A stretch of DNA of 64,000 nucleotides, taken from contig NZ_CP063141.1 in assembly GCF_014961315.1 (NCBI RefSeq), positions 186,001 through 250,000 on the forward strand, read 5' to 3'. How positions within the stretch are numbered: position 1 is the stretch's first letter; every line of letters starts with the position of its first letter. The notes beneath the pieces were generated by a model, which did not search any database, was not told the DNA's origin, and worked only from the letters and a program-made list of their open reading frames with translations. The translations under genes were made by a program, and so were the position numbers. Shown here piece by piece: positions 30,083 to 39,721 of this stretch. This stretch comes from Thermoflavifilum sp. (GTDB taxonomy: Bacteria > Bacteroidota > Bacteroidia > Chitinophagales > Chitinophagaceae).

Positions 30083-31162
30083 GTGTTTAACCTTCAACGT
30101 CTGATCCGCCCCAACATCCAGCAACTTGTGCCCTACGCTTCAGCACGGGATGAATTTTCCGGCAAGGCACAGGTTTTTCTCGATGCCAATGAAAATGCCT
30201 GGGGTTCACCTCTGGAGAAGCCGTATAACCGTTATCCCGATCCGCTGCAACATGAACTGAAGGCACGCATTGCAAAACTGAAACACATCCCGGAAGAAAA
30301 TATTTTTCTGGGCAATGGCAGCGATGAATGTATTGACCTTACCCTGCGTGCATTCTGCGAACCCGGGCAGGATGAGGTCATCATCTGTCCGCCCACCTAC
30401 GGCATGTATGAAGTATGCGCGCAGATTCAGCACGCTATTATCCGGAACGTCCCCTTATTGCCTGATTTCGGATTAGATGTGCAGGGCATCCTGCAAGCCA
30501 TCCATCCACACACCAAACTCATCATTCTCTGTTCGCCCAATAATCCTACAGGTAATTGCTTTTCCGGGGATGCGATTGAAACCCTGCTGCGCGAATTTGA
30601 TGGTATTGTGGCTATTGACGAAGCTTACATTGACTTTGCCTCCCATCCGGGCTTCCTCAACCGACTCCATGCCTACCCCAACCTCATCATCTGGCAAACT
30701 TTTTCAAAGGCATGGGGGCTCGCCGGACTGCGTGTGGGTATGGCTTTCGCTTCGGCCGACATCATCAGGGTATTCAACAAAATCAAGTACCCTTACAACA
30801 TCAGCCAGCTTACCCAGGAAACGCTCTTGCATGCGCTGGAACGGGTTGAGGATGTGCAGCACTGGAAAGAAATGATTGTTCAACAACGCAATAGCTTAAG
30901 CCAGGCACTGCAACAACTGGAAATCGTAGAAAAGGTCTATCCCAGCGAAGCGAATTTCTTGCTCGTGAAAATCAATCAGGCCCGCAAAGTATATGCTTAC
31001 CTGTTGCAGCAGGGAATTGTCGTGCGCGACCGCAGCCGGGTTATGCTTTGCGAAGACTGCCTGCGCATTACGGTGGGCCGGCCTGAGGAAAACGAAATGC
31101 TGCTCGCCCATTTACATGCCTATCAAACCCTGCAAACCCGTTCACAACCTTCAGCTCATTAA
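30083..31162 (+). CDS. hisC: Histidinol-phosphate aminotransferase
   Basis: PLP transaminase converting imidazole acetol phosphate to histidinol phosphate. 359 residues. It appears to begin with GTG at 30083 (FNLQRLIRPNIQQLVPY follows), the family's usual N-terminus. The PLP lysine is K209 in WQTFSKAWGLAGLRVG; DANENAWGSP, GNGSDECIDL, CSPNNPTGN and AIDEAYIDF are the other signature blocks. It follows hisD by 15 bases. Confidence 0.95.
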   Translation: MFNLQRLIRPNIQQLVPYASARDEFSGKAQVFLDANENAWGSPLEKPYNRYPDPLQHELKARIAKLKHIPEENIFLGNGSDECIDLTLRAFCEPGQDEVIICPPTYGMYEVCAQIQHAIIRNVPLLPDFGLDVQGILQAIHPHTKLIILCSPNNPTGNCFSGDAIETLLREFDGIVAIDEAYIDFASHPGFLNRLHAYPNLIIWQTFSKAWGLAGLRVGMAFASADIIRVFNKIKYPYNISQLTQETLLHALERVEDVQHWKEMIVQQRNSLSQALQQLEIVEKVYPSEANFLLVKINQARKVYAYLLQQGIVVRDRSRVMLCEDCLRITVGRPEENEMLLAHLHAYQTLQTRSQPSAH

Positions 31163-31183
31163 GCTTTCAAAACTGTAGTGTGT

Positions 31184-32326
31184 ATGCAACCCCGATTGTT
31201 GTTTATCGATCGCGATGGCACGTTGATTCAAGAACCGCCCGACCACCAGATCGACGATTTTTCCAAGCTTAGCTTCGTACCCGGTATGCTGCAATACCTG
31301 CCACGAATTGCCCGTGAACTGGATTTTCTACTCGTGATGGTAACCAATCAGGATGGACTGGGTACCGACAGGTTTCCGGAAGAACGCTTCTGGCCCATCC
31401 AGCATTTTCTGATCCGAACACTGGAAAATGAAGGTGTACATTTCACCGATATCCTGATCGATCGCTCTCTTCCCGAACAAAAATTACCCACCCGCAAACC
31501 CGGCACCGGCATGGTGACGAAATACCTGGAATCCGGCAAATATGATCTGAAGCATTCTTTTGTGATCGGCGACCGGATCACCGATGTACAATTTGCGCAC
31601 AATATGGGTTGTCAGGCTATCTGGCTCAATCGTGGAGATGAGTTAGGCGCAGGGGAATTATCATCAGTAGAAAGGGAGAAGCTGGCTCAAGGTGTTGCCC
31701 TCGAAACCACAAGCTGGAAAAAAATTTATGAATGGCTTAAACTGGGGCAACGAACTGCAGAGCGCCAACGGATAACAAATGAAACAGATGTGTATGTGCG
31801 GTTAAATCTGGACGGCAGTGGTAAAGCCGATATTGCCACCGGACTGGGCTTTTTTGATCACATGTTGCATCAGCTGGCTCGCCACGGTGGTATCGACCTC
31901 ACCGTGCATGTCCGTGGCGACCTGCATGTGGATGAACATCATACCATTGAAGATACGGCTATTGCACTGGGTGAAGCGATTTATGAAGCGCTAGGCAATA
32001 AGCTGGGTATTGAACGATATGGTTTCTGCCTGCCGATGGACGATGCACTGGCACAGGTAGCCGTTGATCTGGGCGGCAGAAGCTGGTTGGTATGGCAGGT
32101 TACGTTTCATCGGGAAAAAATCGGCGATGTGCCTACCGAAATGTTTATGCACTTCTTCAAATCCCTTTCTGATGCCGCCAGATGCAATGTGCATATTCAG
32201 GCCAGCGGCGAAAATGAACATCATAAAATTGAAGCCATCTTTAAAGCTTTTGCAAAAGCGCTGAAAATGGCCGTCAGACGCGATGCCGATCAACCGCAAC
32301 TGCCTACTACCAAGGGCGTGTTGTAA
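31184..32326 (+). CDS. hisB: Bifunctional histidinol-phosphatase / imidazoleglycerol-phosphate dehydratase
   Basis: 380 residues, a fusion of two pathway steps. Residues 1 to about 165 are a HAD phosphatase with nucleophile D9 and acid D11 in FIDRDGTL, a cap region with RKPGTGM, and [12 protein letters not shown]. The rest is an IGP dehydratase with manganese-binding motifs [14 protein letters not shown] and [15 protein letters not shown] and a C-terminal [12 protein letters not shown] use the ATG at 31184; a GTG six bases upstream is also open. It is the last his gene before the inserted trp block. Confidence 0.95.
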   Translation: MQPRLLFIDRDGTLIQEPPDHQIDDFSKLSFVPGMLQYLPRIARELDFLLVMVTNQDGLGTDRFPEERFWPIQHFLIRTLENEGVHFTDILIDRSLPEQKLPTRKPGTGMVTKYLESGKYDLKHSFVIGDRITDVQFAHNMGCQAIWLNRGDELGAGELSSVEREKLAQGVALETTSWKKIYEWLKLGQRTAERQRITNETDVYVRLNLDGSGKADIATGLGFFDHMLHQLARHGGIDLTVHVRGDLHVDEHHTIEDTAIALGEAIYEALGNKLGIERYGFCLPMDDALAQVAVDLGGRSWLVWQVTFHREKIGDVPTEMFMHFFKSLSDAARCNVHIQASGENEHHKIEAIFKAFAKALKMAVRRDADQPQLPTTKGVL

Positions 32327-32333
32327 AAAATTT

Positions 32334-32364
32334 TTGTATTTTTTGAAATTGTGCTGCATATTTG
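32334..32364 (+). promoter_or_regulatory. Possible internal promoter before the trp leader
   Basis: TTG (32334-32336), 20 bases, then CATATTTG (32357-32364), one base off TAnnTTTG. It ends seven bases before the leader ATG. If used, the trp block has its own start as well as read-through from hisB. Confidence 0.35.
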
Positions 32365-32371
32365 CAGCATC

Positions 32372-32434
32372 ATGAACTTCAAGTATGTACATATCAGCTG
32401 GTGGTGGCACGGCGTTAGCTGCAAAGCGCTGTGA
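32372..32434 (+). CDS. trpL: trp leader peptide (attenuator sensor) inside the his operon
   Basis: A 20-codon open frame from ATG at 32372 to TGA at 32432-32434. Codons 10-12 are TGG TGG TGG (32399-32407), and codon 13 is CAC (His, 32408-32410); a CAT His codon is at position 7. It is followed by a strong terminator hairpin and then trpE. Three consecutive Trp codons in so short a frame, at this position, identify a tryptophan attenuator. The adjacent His codon is noteworthy because the last four his genes lie downstream. Confidence 0.88.
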   Translation: MNFKYVHISWWWHGVSCKAL

Positions 32435-32510
32435 TTCAGCACCTGTTGTGTATATGCATGAAGTTACACGAAAATGAAGGCTCGCTGGACACAGCGGGCC
32501 TTCTTCGTTT
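32427..32510 (+). terminator. trp attenuator: terminator with competing upstream strand
   Basis: Terminator: GAAGGCTCGCTG (32476-32487) pairs with CAGCGGGCCTTC (32492-32503) across GACA, twelve pairs including one T-G wobble, then TTCGTTT. A competing partner is CGCTGTG (32427-32433), perfectly complementary to CACAGCG (32490-32496), which covers the loop and part of the 3' arm. That strand overlaps the leader's stop codon, so a ribosome that finishes the peptide would mask it and one stalled at the Trp codons would not. The terminator is clear; the antiterminator pairing is short and less certain. Confidence 0.75.
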
Positions 32511-32543
32511 CAGGGCATGATGAAAATTAAACCACATAAGGAT

Positions 32544-33953
32544 ATGAAACCTGTTCAGATTCGTACTCGCTCCAAGCGCTTGCTGGCCGATGTTTTTACG
32601 CCGGTAGGCATTTACCTGCGCATCCGCGATCGCTATCCGGGCAGCATATTACTGGAAAGCACGGATTATCATGCAGCCGAAAACAGTTTTTCTTTCATCT
32701 GCATGCAGCCCATTGCAGGCATGGAAATGCGATCGTTGCATGAATTTGAGTTTAAATATCCGCTGGAAGCTCCCGAACGTCATAGCGTGAAGGATCCACA
32801 GCAGATGATGCAACAATTCCAGGCATTTCTACAACGTTTTCAATTCAGCGGCCAGTCGCCCGTGCCAGTTACCGAGGGCATGTTCGGTTATACGGCTTAC
32901 GACGCCGTACAGTTCTTTGAACATATTCAGCTGCATGCGCCGGCCGATGATTCCATGATTCCCTTCATGCGTTACCGGTTTTACCAGTATGTGATTGCCA
33001 TCAACCATTTTAAAGATGAGTTGTACCTGTGCGAAAATCGAATTGAAGGCCTTCCTTCCGAATTCGAACAAATCGAAACTTTAATCCGCCGAAAAGATGT
33101 ACCCCTGTATCCCTTTCAGCGAAAAGGAACGGAACAGGCCGATATGCACGATGAAGATTACATGCAGATGGTGGAAAAAGGTATAGCGCATTGTCATCGC
33201 GGCGATGTGTTCCAGATCGTGTTATCGCGTAGCTTTTCGCAATCATTTACCGGCGATGAATTCAATGTTTATCGGCATTTGCGTTCCATTAATCCATCGC
33301 CCTACCTGTTTTATTTTGATTATGGAAACTACCGGCTCATGGGCTCTTCGCCGGAATCCCAGTTAATCATCCGCAATGGTAAAGCCACCATTCATCCCAT
33401 AGCCGGCACTTTCCGGCGTACCGGCGACGACGAAACCGATGAAATGCTGGCGCGTAAGCTGGAAGCCGACCCTAAAGAAAATGCAGAGCATGTGATGCTG
33501 GTTGATCTGGCACGCAATGACCTGAGCCGCTATGCAAAGGATGTGCAGGTAACCTCGTATCGGAAAGTACAATATTACTCGCATGTCATCCATCTGGTAA
33601 GCGAAGTAACGGGTCGTATCAACGGCCAGACGAATCCATTTGCCGTACTGGCCGCCACCTTCCCCGCCGGCACCTTATCCGGTGCACCGAAATACCGGGC
33701 CATGCAACTCATTGACCAGTATGAACGTTCCGCACGTAGTTATTATGGCGGATGCATTGGCTTTGTGGGCTTTAACGGTGAATTCAACCATGCGATTATG
33801 ATTCGCACATTGTTGAGCAAGGGTAATACCCTTTATTATCGCGGAGGTGCGGGCATTGTGGCTCAATCAAATCCAGCAGCGGAAGTACAGGAAGTTCATA
33901 ATAAACTGAATGCATTACGGATGGCTATCGAAATGGCCGAAAATACCTATTAA
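32544..33953 (+). CDS. trpE: Anthranilate synthase component I
   Basis: Converts chorismate and ammonia to anthranilate. About 469 residues from the ATG at 32544 (MKPVQIRTRSKRLLADVFTP, the usual family start); in-frame ATGs at 32517 and 32520 would add nine or eight residues. LLESTDYHAAENSFS near the N-terminus is the tryptophan feedback-site region. The chorismate-binding core shows INPSPYLFYFDYG, MGSSPESQL, HPIAGTFRRTGDD, MLVDLARNDLSR and FPAGTLSGAPKYRAM. First structural gene of the trp block, directly after the attenuator. Confidence 0.96.
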   Translation: MKPVQIRTRSKRLLADVFTPVGIYLRIRDRYPGSILLESTDYHAAENSFSFICMQPIAGMEMRSLHEFEFKYPLEAPERHSVKDPQQMMQQFQAFLQRFQFSGQSPVPVTEGMFGYTAYDAVQFFEHIQLHAPADDSMIPFMRYRFYQYVIAINHFKDELYLCENRIEGLPSEFEQIETLIRRKDVPLYPFQRKGTEQADMHDEDYMQMVEKGIAHCHRGDVFQIVLSRSFSQSFTGDEFNVYRHLRSINPSPYLFYFDYGNYRLMGSSPESQLIIRNGKATIHPIAGTFRRTGDDETDEMLARKLEADPKENAEHVMLVDLARNDLSRYAKDVQVTSYRKVQYYSHVIHLVSEVTGRINGQTNPFAVLAATFPAGTLSGAPKYRAMQLIDQYERSARSYYGGCIGFVGFNGEFNHAIMIRTLLSKGNTLYYRGGAGIVAQSNPAAEVQEVHNKLNALRMAIEMAENTY

Positions 33954-33979
33954 TTCACATTTATTCACACAACGAGTAT

Positions 33980-34549
33980 ATGCGTATTCTGGTGTTCGAC
34001 AATTACGATTCATTTACCTACAACCTGGTGCACATGGTGCGCAAGTTGAGCTCCGCACCGGTGGACGTATTCCGGAATGATGAAATTCCGTTAGAAAAAA
34101 TCGCTGCCTATGATAAAATCATTTTATCGCCCGGACCGGGCATCCCGGAAGAGGCGGGCTTGCTGCTTCCACTGATTCGTACGTATGCTTCATCTAAATC
34201 TATCTTAGGCGTATGCCTGGGACATCAAGCAATTGGAGAAGCTTTTGGTGGAAAACTCATCAACCTCAGTAAAGTTTATCACGGGGTGGCCACACCTATT
34301 CATATCCTGAATCATGAGGTTCCCATATTTCGCCAGTTACCCGATATGATTCAGGCCGGTCGTTATCATTCCTGGGTTGTAGACGATACTATGCTGCCCG
34401 ATTGCCTCGAAATCACCGCACGCGATGAAGAACAATACATCATGGGATTGCGTCATAAACAATTTGATGTAACGGGCGTGCAATTTCATCCGGAAAGTGT
34501 GCTGACACCTGAAGGAGAAAAAATGATGCTCAACTGGCTGAATGATTAA
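33980..34549 (+). CDS. trpG: Anthranilate synthase component II (glutamine amidotransferase)
   Basis: Supplies ammonia from glutamine to TrpE. 189 residues of a class I amidotransferase: N-terminal LVFDNYDSFTYNL, oxyanion SPGPGIPEEAG, nucleophile Cys in GVCLGHQAIGEAFGG, and catalytic His-Glu in VQFHPESVLTPEG. Stand-alone, not fused to TrpD. It starts 26 bases after trpE. In some bacteria this subunit is shared with folate synthesis (PabA), which may apply here. Confidence 0.95.
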   Translation: MRILVFDNYDSFTYNLVHMVRKLSSAPVDVFRNDEIPLEKIAAYDKIILSPGPGIPEEAGLLLPLIRTYASSKSILGVCLGHQAIGEAFGGKLINLSKVYHGVATPIHILNHEVPIFRQLPDMIQAGRYHSWVVDDTMLPDCLEITARDEEQYIMGLRHKQFDVTGVQFHPESVLTPEGEKMMLNWLND

Positions 34550-34588
34550 CGAAATATCACCTGATGTTTCCTTAAAAATGTTTTTAAA

Positions 34589-35587
34589 ATGAAACAGATT
34601 TTGCAATACTTATTTGACCACAAAACCCTCGATAAAGCCACAGCCAAAGAAATCCTGATGAATATCTCAAAGGGGATATACAACGAAAGCGAATTAGCGG
34701 CTTTTATGACCGTATTTTTGATGCGTAGCATCACGGTAGAAGAACTGGCTGGTTTTCGGGAAGCCTTGCTGGAACTGTGTTTGCGGGTTGACCTGGATGG
34801 TACACCCGTACTCGATATTGTGGGCACAGGCGGGGATGGTAAAAATACATTTAACATTTCCACACTTTCCTGCTTTCTGGTTGCAGGCGCAGGACAGAAA
34901 GTGGCCAAACACGGCAATTATGGTGTATCGTCAATCACGGGTGCCTCCAATGTAATGGAAGCCCTGGGATATAAGCTCAAAAACAATGTGGATGCGCTTA
35001 AACGGGAGCTCGATAAAGCCAACATCTGTTTCCTACATGCACCTTTGTTTCATCCTGCTCTGAAAAATGTAGCAAACGTACGGAAACAGCTGGGTGTACG
35101 CACGTTTTTCAATTTGCTCGGCCCGTTGGTGAATCCGGCCCTGCCGGCTTATCAATTTATCGGCGTTTACAACCTGGAGCTTGCCCGTACCTATCACTAC
35201 CTGTATCAGCAAACCGATAAACGTTATGCCATCATCCACAGCCTGGATGGTTATGATGAAATTTCCCTGACGGGCGATACCATGGTCATCACCCGCGATG
35301 GTCAACAATTATACACGCCTGAGGCATTAGGGAAACGTGCAGTACATGCCATCGATCTCTACGGTGGCGGATCTGTGGATGAATCCGTGAAAATGTTTGT
35401 AAAAATTCTCAAAGGCGAGGGAAGCTGGGCACAACATGCGGTGGTACTGGCCAATGCAGCCATGGGACTATATTGTTGCGGTGCTTATGCAAATTATGAA
35501 GATTGTTATCAGGCTGCCGTAGAATCACTGGAAAGCGGCGCCGGCTATCGCGCCCTCCAGACCTTGCTTGACATGCAAAAAAATTGA
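34589..35587 (+). CDS. trpD: Anthranilate phosphoribosyltransferase
   Basis: Transfers the phosphoribosyl group of PRPP to anthranilate. 332 residues. The PRPP-binding motif GTGGDGKNTFNIST and the anthranilate site VAKHGNYGVSSITGASNVME are intact, followed by FLHAPLFHPALKNV and TFFNLLGPLVNP. It is 39 bases after trpG; trpC begins 20 bases later. An alternative upstream TTG for trpC would overlap the trpD stop. Confidence 0.95.
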   Translation: MKQILQYLFDHKTLDKATAKEILMNISKGIYNESELAAFMTVFLMRSITVEELAGFREALLELCLRVDLDGTPVLDIVGTGGDGKNTFNISTLSCFLVAGAGQKVAKHGNYGVSSITGASNVMEALGYKLKNNVDALKRELDKANICFLHAPLFHPALKNVANVRKQLGVRTFFNLLGPLVNPALPAYQFIGVYNLELARTYHYLYQQTDKRYAIIHSLDGYDEISLTGDTMVITRDGQQLYTPEALGKRAVHAIDLYGGGSVDESVKMFVKILKGEGSWAQHAVVLANAAMGLYCCGAYANYEDCYQAAVESLESGAGYRALQTLLDMQKN

Positions 35588-35607
35588 TTCTGTTTAACTT
35601 GCAAACG

Positions 35608-36417
35608 ATGACATTTATTCTGGATCAGATTATCGCTCACAAACGCCGGGAACTGGCCGTGAAAAAGCAAGCCCTTCCGCTGGAGGTATTGCAACAGATG
35701 CCCGCCTGCACACGTCCCTGCTATTCCTTGAAACAGGCGCTCTTGCAGCCTGCCAGCAGTGGTATTATCGCCGAACACAAGCGTAAATCTCCTTCAAAAG
35801 GATATTTCGCATCAGCCCTGCCCCTGGAACAGATTGTGGCCGGTTATGCACAGTACGGCGCCGCTGCGATGAGCATCCTTACCGATATGACATTTTTTGG
35901 TGGCGCTTCAGAAGACTTGCTGGTGGCGCGTGCACAGACCTCCATTCCCCTGCTGCGTAAGGATTTTATTATTGATGCCTATCAGGTATATGAAGCCAGA
36001 GCCATGGGCGCGGATGTCATATTACTCATTGCCGAATGTCTGGAAAAGCATGAAATCCAGTCCCTATCGGCTCTTGCGCATGAACTGGGCATGGAAGTGC
36101 TCATGGAAGTGCATAGTCGTGAACAGCTCGACAAGCTTTCTTCACATATCGATCTGGTAGGCATCAACAATCGCGACCTGCGAACATTTGAAGTTCATCT
36201 CGATCGATCGTTTGAGCTTGTGCGTGAGATTTCGCCGGCCATTCCGGTTGTTGCAGAAAGCGGTATTCATCATCCGCAAATTATTGCCGCCCTCCGCGAG
36301 GCAGGGTGCAAGGGTTTCCTGATCGGCGAACGTTTCATGCATCAACCCGACCCGGTAAGCGCTTTTCGGGAATTCATGCAACAACTTTCACAAAACCCAA
36401 CACATGCACAGGCATAA
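35608..36417 (+). CDS. trpC: Indole-3-glycerol phosphate synthase
   Basis: Ring-closing decarboxylase of the tryptophan pathway, a TIM barrel of 269 residues from the ATG at 35608 (MTFILDQIIAHKRRELAV, the usual start). Key segments are IIAEHKRKSPSKG with the catalytic lysine, LTDMTFFGGASEDL, PLLRKDFIIDAYQVYEARA, VGINNRDLRTFEV and VAESGIHHP. It is a separate protein, not fused to TrpF, and its end overlaps trpF by 14 bases. Confidence 0.95.
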   Translation: MTFILDQIIAHKRRELAVKKQALPLEVLQQMPACTRPCYSLKQALLQPASSGIIAEHKRKSPSKGYFASALPLEQIVAGYAQYGAAAMSILTDMTFFGGASEDLLVARAQTSIPLLRKDFIIDAYQVYEARAMGADVILLIAECLEKHEIQSLSALAHELGMEVLMEVHSREQLDKLSSHIDLVGINNRDLRTFEVHLDRSFELVREISPAIPVVAESGIHHPQIIAALREAGCKGFLIGERFMHQPDPVSAFREFMQQLSQNPTHAQA

Positions 36418-37051
36418 GCTTCATATCAAAGTATGTGGTTTAACCCGGCTCGACGAACTTCCCCGGCTGGAGGCCATGGGAGTAGATTTCGCAGGAATGA
36501 TCTTCTATCCACCCTCTCCACGCTACATCGCCAGTGTGCCACAAACAGCTCCTACGCCATCTTACCAGGGTCGCCTGCAAAAGGTGGGCGTATTCGTAAA
36601 TGCCCCGGAAGCATGGATTGAATGGGCGGTGAAGCATTACGACCTGCAGGTTATTCAGCTGCACGGAGACGAATCGCCAGCCTATTGCGCACGGTTGCGT
36701 GAAAAGGGACTGAACATCATCAAAACATTTCCTGTAGCCGATGATCAGTTTCCCGACACCCGACCCTACGAAACAAGTTGTGATTATTTCTTATTTGATA
36801 CGGCTTCTATACAAAAAGGAGGTACAGGAAAACGTTTCAACTGGCAGATGCTCCATGCCTATCAGGGCAATATTCCTTTTTTCCTGAGTGGTGGCATTGG
36901 TCCTGAACACGTGCCAGAAATCCTTTCCCTGAGCCATCCTCAATTGTTTGCCGTGGATATCAACAGCCGGTTTGAGATTGCACCTGGTATTAAAAACTTA
37001 GCACAAATCAAACAGTTCATATGTCAATTGAATACCGTGTTGGAGGCATAG
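36404..37051 (+). CDS. trpF: Phosphoribosylanthranilate isomerase
   Basis: Amadori rearrangement of phosphoribosylanthranilate. 215 residues, TIM barrel. The catalytic Cys lies in [10 protein letters not shown] and the catalytic Asp in [30 protein letters not shown] and [13 protein letters not shown] are the phosphate-binding end. Its start overlaps trpC by 14 bases and its end overlaps the trpB frame by 31 bases, so translation of the three is probably coupled. Confidence 0.94.
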   Translation: MHRHKLHIKVCGLTRLDELPRLEAMGVDFAGMIFYPPSPRYIASVPQTAPTPSYQGRLQKVGVFVNAPEAWIEWAVKHYDLQVIQLHGDESPAYCARLREKGLNIIKTFPVADDQFPDTRPYETSCDYFLFDTASIQKGGTGKRFNWQMLHAYQGNIPFFLSGGIGPEHVPEILSLSHPQLFAVDINSRFEIAPGIKNLAQIKQFICQLNTVLEA

Positions 37052-38289
37052 CACCTTCTGTATTACGACTGGCACAGCCCGGTCAGTATCAGGTAAACGA
37101 AAAGGGCTACTACGGCCAGTTTGGCGGGGCCTTTATCCCCGAGATGCTCTATCGCAACGTTTCGGAGCTCCGGGAAAGATATCTGGATATCATGAACGCT
37201 CCTGATTTTCAGGAAGAATTCAATCGCTTGCTCCGCGATTATGTGGGCAGGCCCTCTCCGCTGTATTTTGCGCGTCGCCTTTCCGAAAAATATCAGACAC
37301 AGATTTTTCTAAAACGGGAAGACCTGAACCATACGGGTGCTCATAAGATTAATAACACCATCGGTCAGATTTTGCTGGCCCGACGGTTAGGGAAAAAACG
37401 CATCATTGCCGAAACTGGAGCCGGGCAACACGGCGTGGCCACCGCTACCGTATGCGCCCTCATGGGTATGGAATGCGTGGTGTACATGGGAGAGGTGGAT
37501 ATGCAACGCCAGGCCCCTAACGTAGCCCGTATGCGCATGCTCGGAGCAAAAGTGGTGCCCGCCATGAGTGGAAGCCGCACCCTGAAAGACGCTACCAATG
37601 AGGCTATCCGCGACTGGGTAAATCATCCCGAAGACACGCATTATATCATTGGCTCGGTAGTAGGTCCACACCCCTATCCGGATATGGTTGCACGCTTTCA
37701 ATCTGTGATTAGCGAAGAAATCAAGCAACAGCTGAAGACCCAGACCGGGCATGAATTGCCCACACATGTCGTGGCCTGTGTGGGCGGAGGTAGCAACGCC
37801 GCCGGCGCTTTTTATCATTTTTTAGATCATATATCTGTGCAGCTGATAGGCGTGGAAGCCGCCGGTAAAGGATTGACAAGCGGTTACACCGCTGCCACCC
37901 TTGCCCTCGGCCGTCCGGGCGTCATCCACGGCAGCAAAACCCTGCTCATGCAAACCGAAGATGGACAAATCGTTGAGCCCCATTCTATCTCAGCCGGACT
38001 CGACTATCCCGGTGTGGGACCGCTGCATGCTTACCTGTACACGACCGGCCGGGCGATGTACCTGCACGCTACCGACCAGGAAGCACTCGACGCCGCATTT
38101 GAATTGACCAGACTCGAAGGTATTATACCCGCGCTGGAAAGTGCCCACGCTCTGGCCAAACTGAAAGACCTGCACCTGAAACCCGAACACGTGGTGGTGG
38201 TGTGCCTCAGTGGTAGAGGCGATAAAGATATGGACACCTATTTGCGCTTTCTGCCAGCTGAAAGCACTACCGAATCTACTGATGCTTAA
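37021..38289 (+). CDS. trpB: Tryptophan synthase beta chain
   Basis: Joins indole and serine to give tryptophan with PLP. 422 residues. The PLP lysine is in [18 protein letters not shown], and [38 protein letters not shown] and [14 protein letters not shown] are intact, so this is the canonical TrpB1. The first ~25 residues before [18 protein letters not shown] are an extension beyond the usual start, caused by beginning at the ATG at 37021 within trpF; no alternative ATG lies closer to the conserved part. It is 24 bases before trpA. Confidence 0.95.
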   Translation: MSIEYRVGGIAPSVLRLAQPGQYQVNEKGYYGQFGGAFIPEMLYRNVSELRERYLDIMNAPDFQEEFNRLLRDYVGRPSPLYFARRLSEKYQTQIFLKREDLNHTGAHKINNTIGQILLARRLGKKRIIAETGAGQHGVATATVCALMGMECVVYMGEVDMQRQAPNVARMRMLGAKVVPAMSGSRTLKDATNEAIRDWVNHPEDTHYIIGSVVGPHPYPDMVARFQSVISEEIKQQLKTQTGHELPTHVVACVGGGSNAAGAFYHFLDHISVQLIGVEAAGKGLTSGYTAATLALGRPGVIHGSKTLLMQTEDGQIVEPHSISAGLDYPGVGPLHAYLYTTGRAMYLHATDQEALDAAFELTRLEGIIPALESAHALAKLKDLHLKPEHVVVVCLSGRGDKDMDTYLRFLPAESTTESTDA

Positions 38290-38313
38290 ATACCTATTTG
38301 AATTGATAAAACC

Positions 38314-39108
38314 ATGAACCGTATCGATCGCTTATTTGCAGAAAAAACGGAAAAGATTCTTACGATTTATTTCACTGCCGGATTTCCCCGGCTGCACGAT
38401 ACCAAACGCATATTGCTGGCACTGCAACAGGCGGGCGCCGACATGGTAGAAATTGGTATTCCTTTTTCTGATCCGCTGGCCGATGGTCCGGTAATCCAGC
38501 AAAGCAGTAAACAGGCCCTGGATAATGGCATGTCGCTCCGCTTGTTGTTTGAACAATTGCACGACGTCCGTCGTGATATTCAGTTGCCACTGGTGTTATT
38601 TGGCTATCTGAACGTAGTCCTGCAATTCGGATTGGAACGTTTTTTTGAAAAATGCGTGGAAACAGGTATCGACGGGTTGATTCTACCCGATCTGCCGCTC
38701 GATGAATTCAAGCAGGATATGGAGCCGTTGTGCAAATCCACAAATATTCATTTTAGCTTTCTCATTACGCCGGAAACCTCCGATATGCGTATTCGCCAGC
38801 TCGATGAAGCCAGCAGTGGCTTTCTGTATGTCGTTTCTTCGTCTTCCACCACAGGTAAGAAAAAGGATCTCACAAACTTGCAACCCTATTTTCAACGCAT
38901 TCAGGCGATGCACTTGCAGAATCCCTTTCTGGTTGGTTTCGGCATACACGACCATCAAAGCTTTCTGCAGGCCTGTGAGCACAGCCGGGGTGCGGTAATT
39001 GGCAGCGCCTACATCCGCCTGCTGCAGCAGGCAACGGATATCGAACAAGCTACTACAGCCTTTGTGCAACATATTGTATCGGGTATTCCCGTGATTTCTA
39101 CACCTTAA
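38314..39108 (+). CDS. trpA: Tryptophan synthase alpha chain
   Basis: Cleaves indole-3-glycerol phosphate and channels indole to TrpB. 264 residues. The catalytic Glu and Asp lie in VEIGIPFSDPLADGPVIQ and the substrate loop in GLILPDLPLDE; FLYVVSSSSTTGKK and FLVGFGIHDHQS form the phosphate site. It is the last trp gene; hisH begins only ten bases after its stop, which ties the trp block to the second his block. Confidence 0.95.
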   Translation: MNRIDRLFAEKTEKILTIYFTAGFPRLHDTKRILLALQQAGADMVEIGIPFSDPLADGPVIQQSSKQALDNGMSLRLLFEQLHDVRRDIQLPLVLFGYLNVVLQFGLERFFEKCVETGIDGLILPDLPLDEFKQDMEPLCKSTNIHFSFLITPETSDMRIRQLDEASSGFLYVVSSSSTTGKKKDLTNLQPYFQRIQAMHLQNPFLVGFGIHDHQSFLQACEHSRGAVIGSAYIRLLQQATDIEQATTAFVQHIVSGIPVISTP

Positions 39109-39118
39109 GCACCTGCAA

Positions 39119-39709
39119 ATGGATATCGTGGTCATCCGTTATCATGCCGGAAATATTCAATCGGTGTTGTTCGCTCTGGAAAGAATGGGCTATCGTGCTT
39201 GTGTGACTGATGATGCCAGACTGATTCGCTCGGCCGATCGGGTGATTTTCCCCGGGGTTGGCGAGGCCAGCTCCGCTATGGCCTATCTCAAAGCTCGAAA
39301 ATTAGATGAAGTGATTCGCTCGCTCACACAGCCCGTACTGGGCATTTGCCTGGGTATGCAGCTGCTGGCCCGTTATTCAGAAGAAAATAACACCGCATGT
39401 CTGGGTATTTTTCCGGAAGAAGTGAAAAAATTTTCTCCGACAGCAGGACTTAAAGTTCCGCAAATCGGCTGGAACCAGATCACCGATCTGCGTTCTCCCC
39501 TTTTTGATGGTGTAAAAAACGGAGCCTATGTATATTTCGTGCACAGCTACTACGTGCCCTGTTGTGCCTACACCATCGCCACGGCGTCGTATGGCATATC
39601 CTACAGTGCGGCAATCCATCGCGATCAATTTTATGCGGTGCAATTTCATCCCGAAAAATCGGCACAAACCGGGGAACGCATCTTGAAAAATTTTATTCAC
39701 CTGAGTTAA
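39119..39709 (+). CDS. hisH: Imidazole glycerol phosphate synthase, glutaminase subunit
   Basis: Releases ammonia from glutamine for HisF. 196 residues of a class I amidotransferase: VVIRYHAGNIQSVLFALERM at the start, IFPGVGEASSAM at the oxyanion strand, nucleophile Cys in LGICLGMQLLARYSE, and catalytic His-Glu in AVQFHPEKSAQTG. It starts ten bases after trpA and ends 12 bases before hisA, resuming the histidine pathway after the trp insertion. Confidence 0.95.
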   Translation: MDIVVIRYHAGNIQSVLFALERMGYRACVTDDARLIRSADRVIFPGVGEASSAMAYLKARKLDEVIRSLTQPVLGICLGMQLLARYSEENNTACLGIFPEEVKKFSPTAGLKVPQIGWNQITDLRSPLFDGVKNGAYVYFVHSYYVPCCAYTIATASYGISYSAAIHRDQFYAVQFHPEKSAQTGERILKNFIHLS

Positions 39710-39721
39710 GCGCATGCTTAT

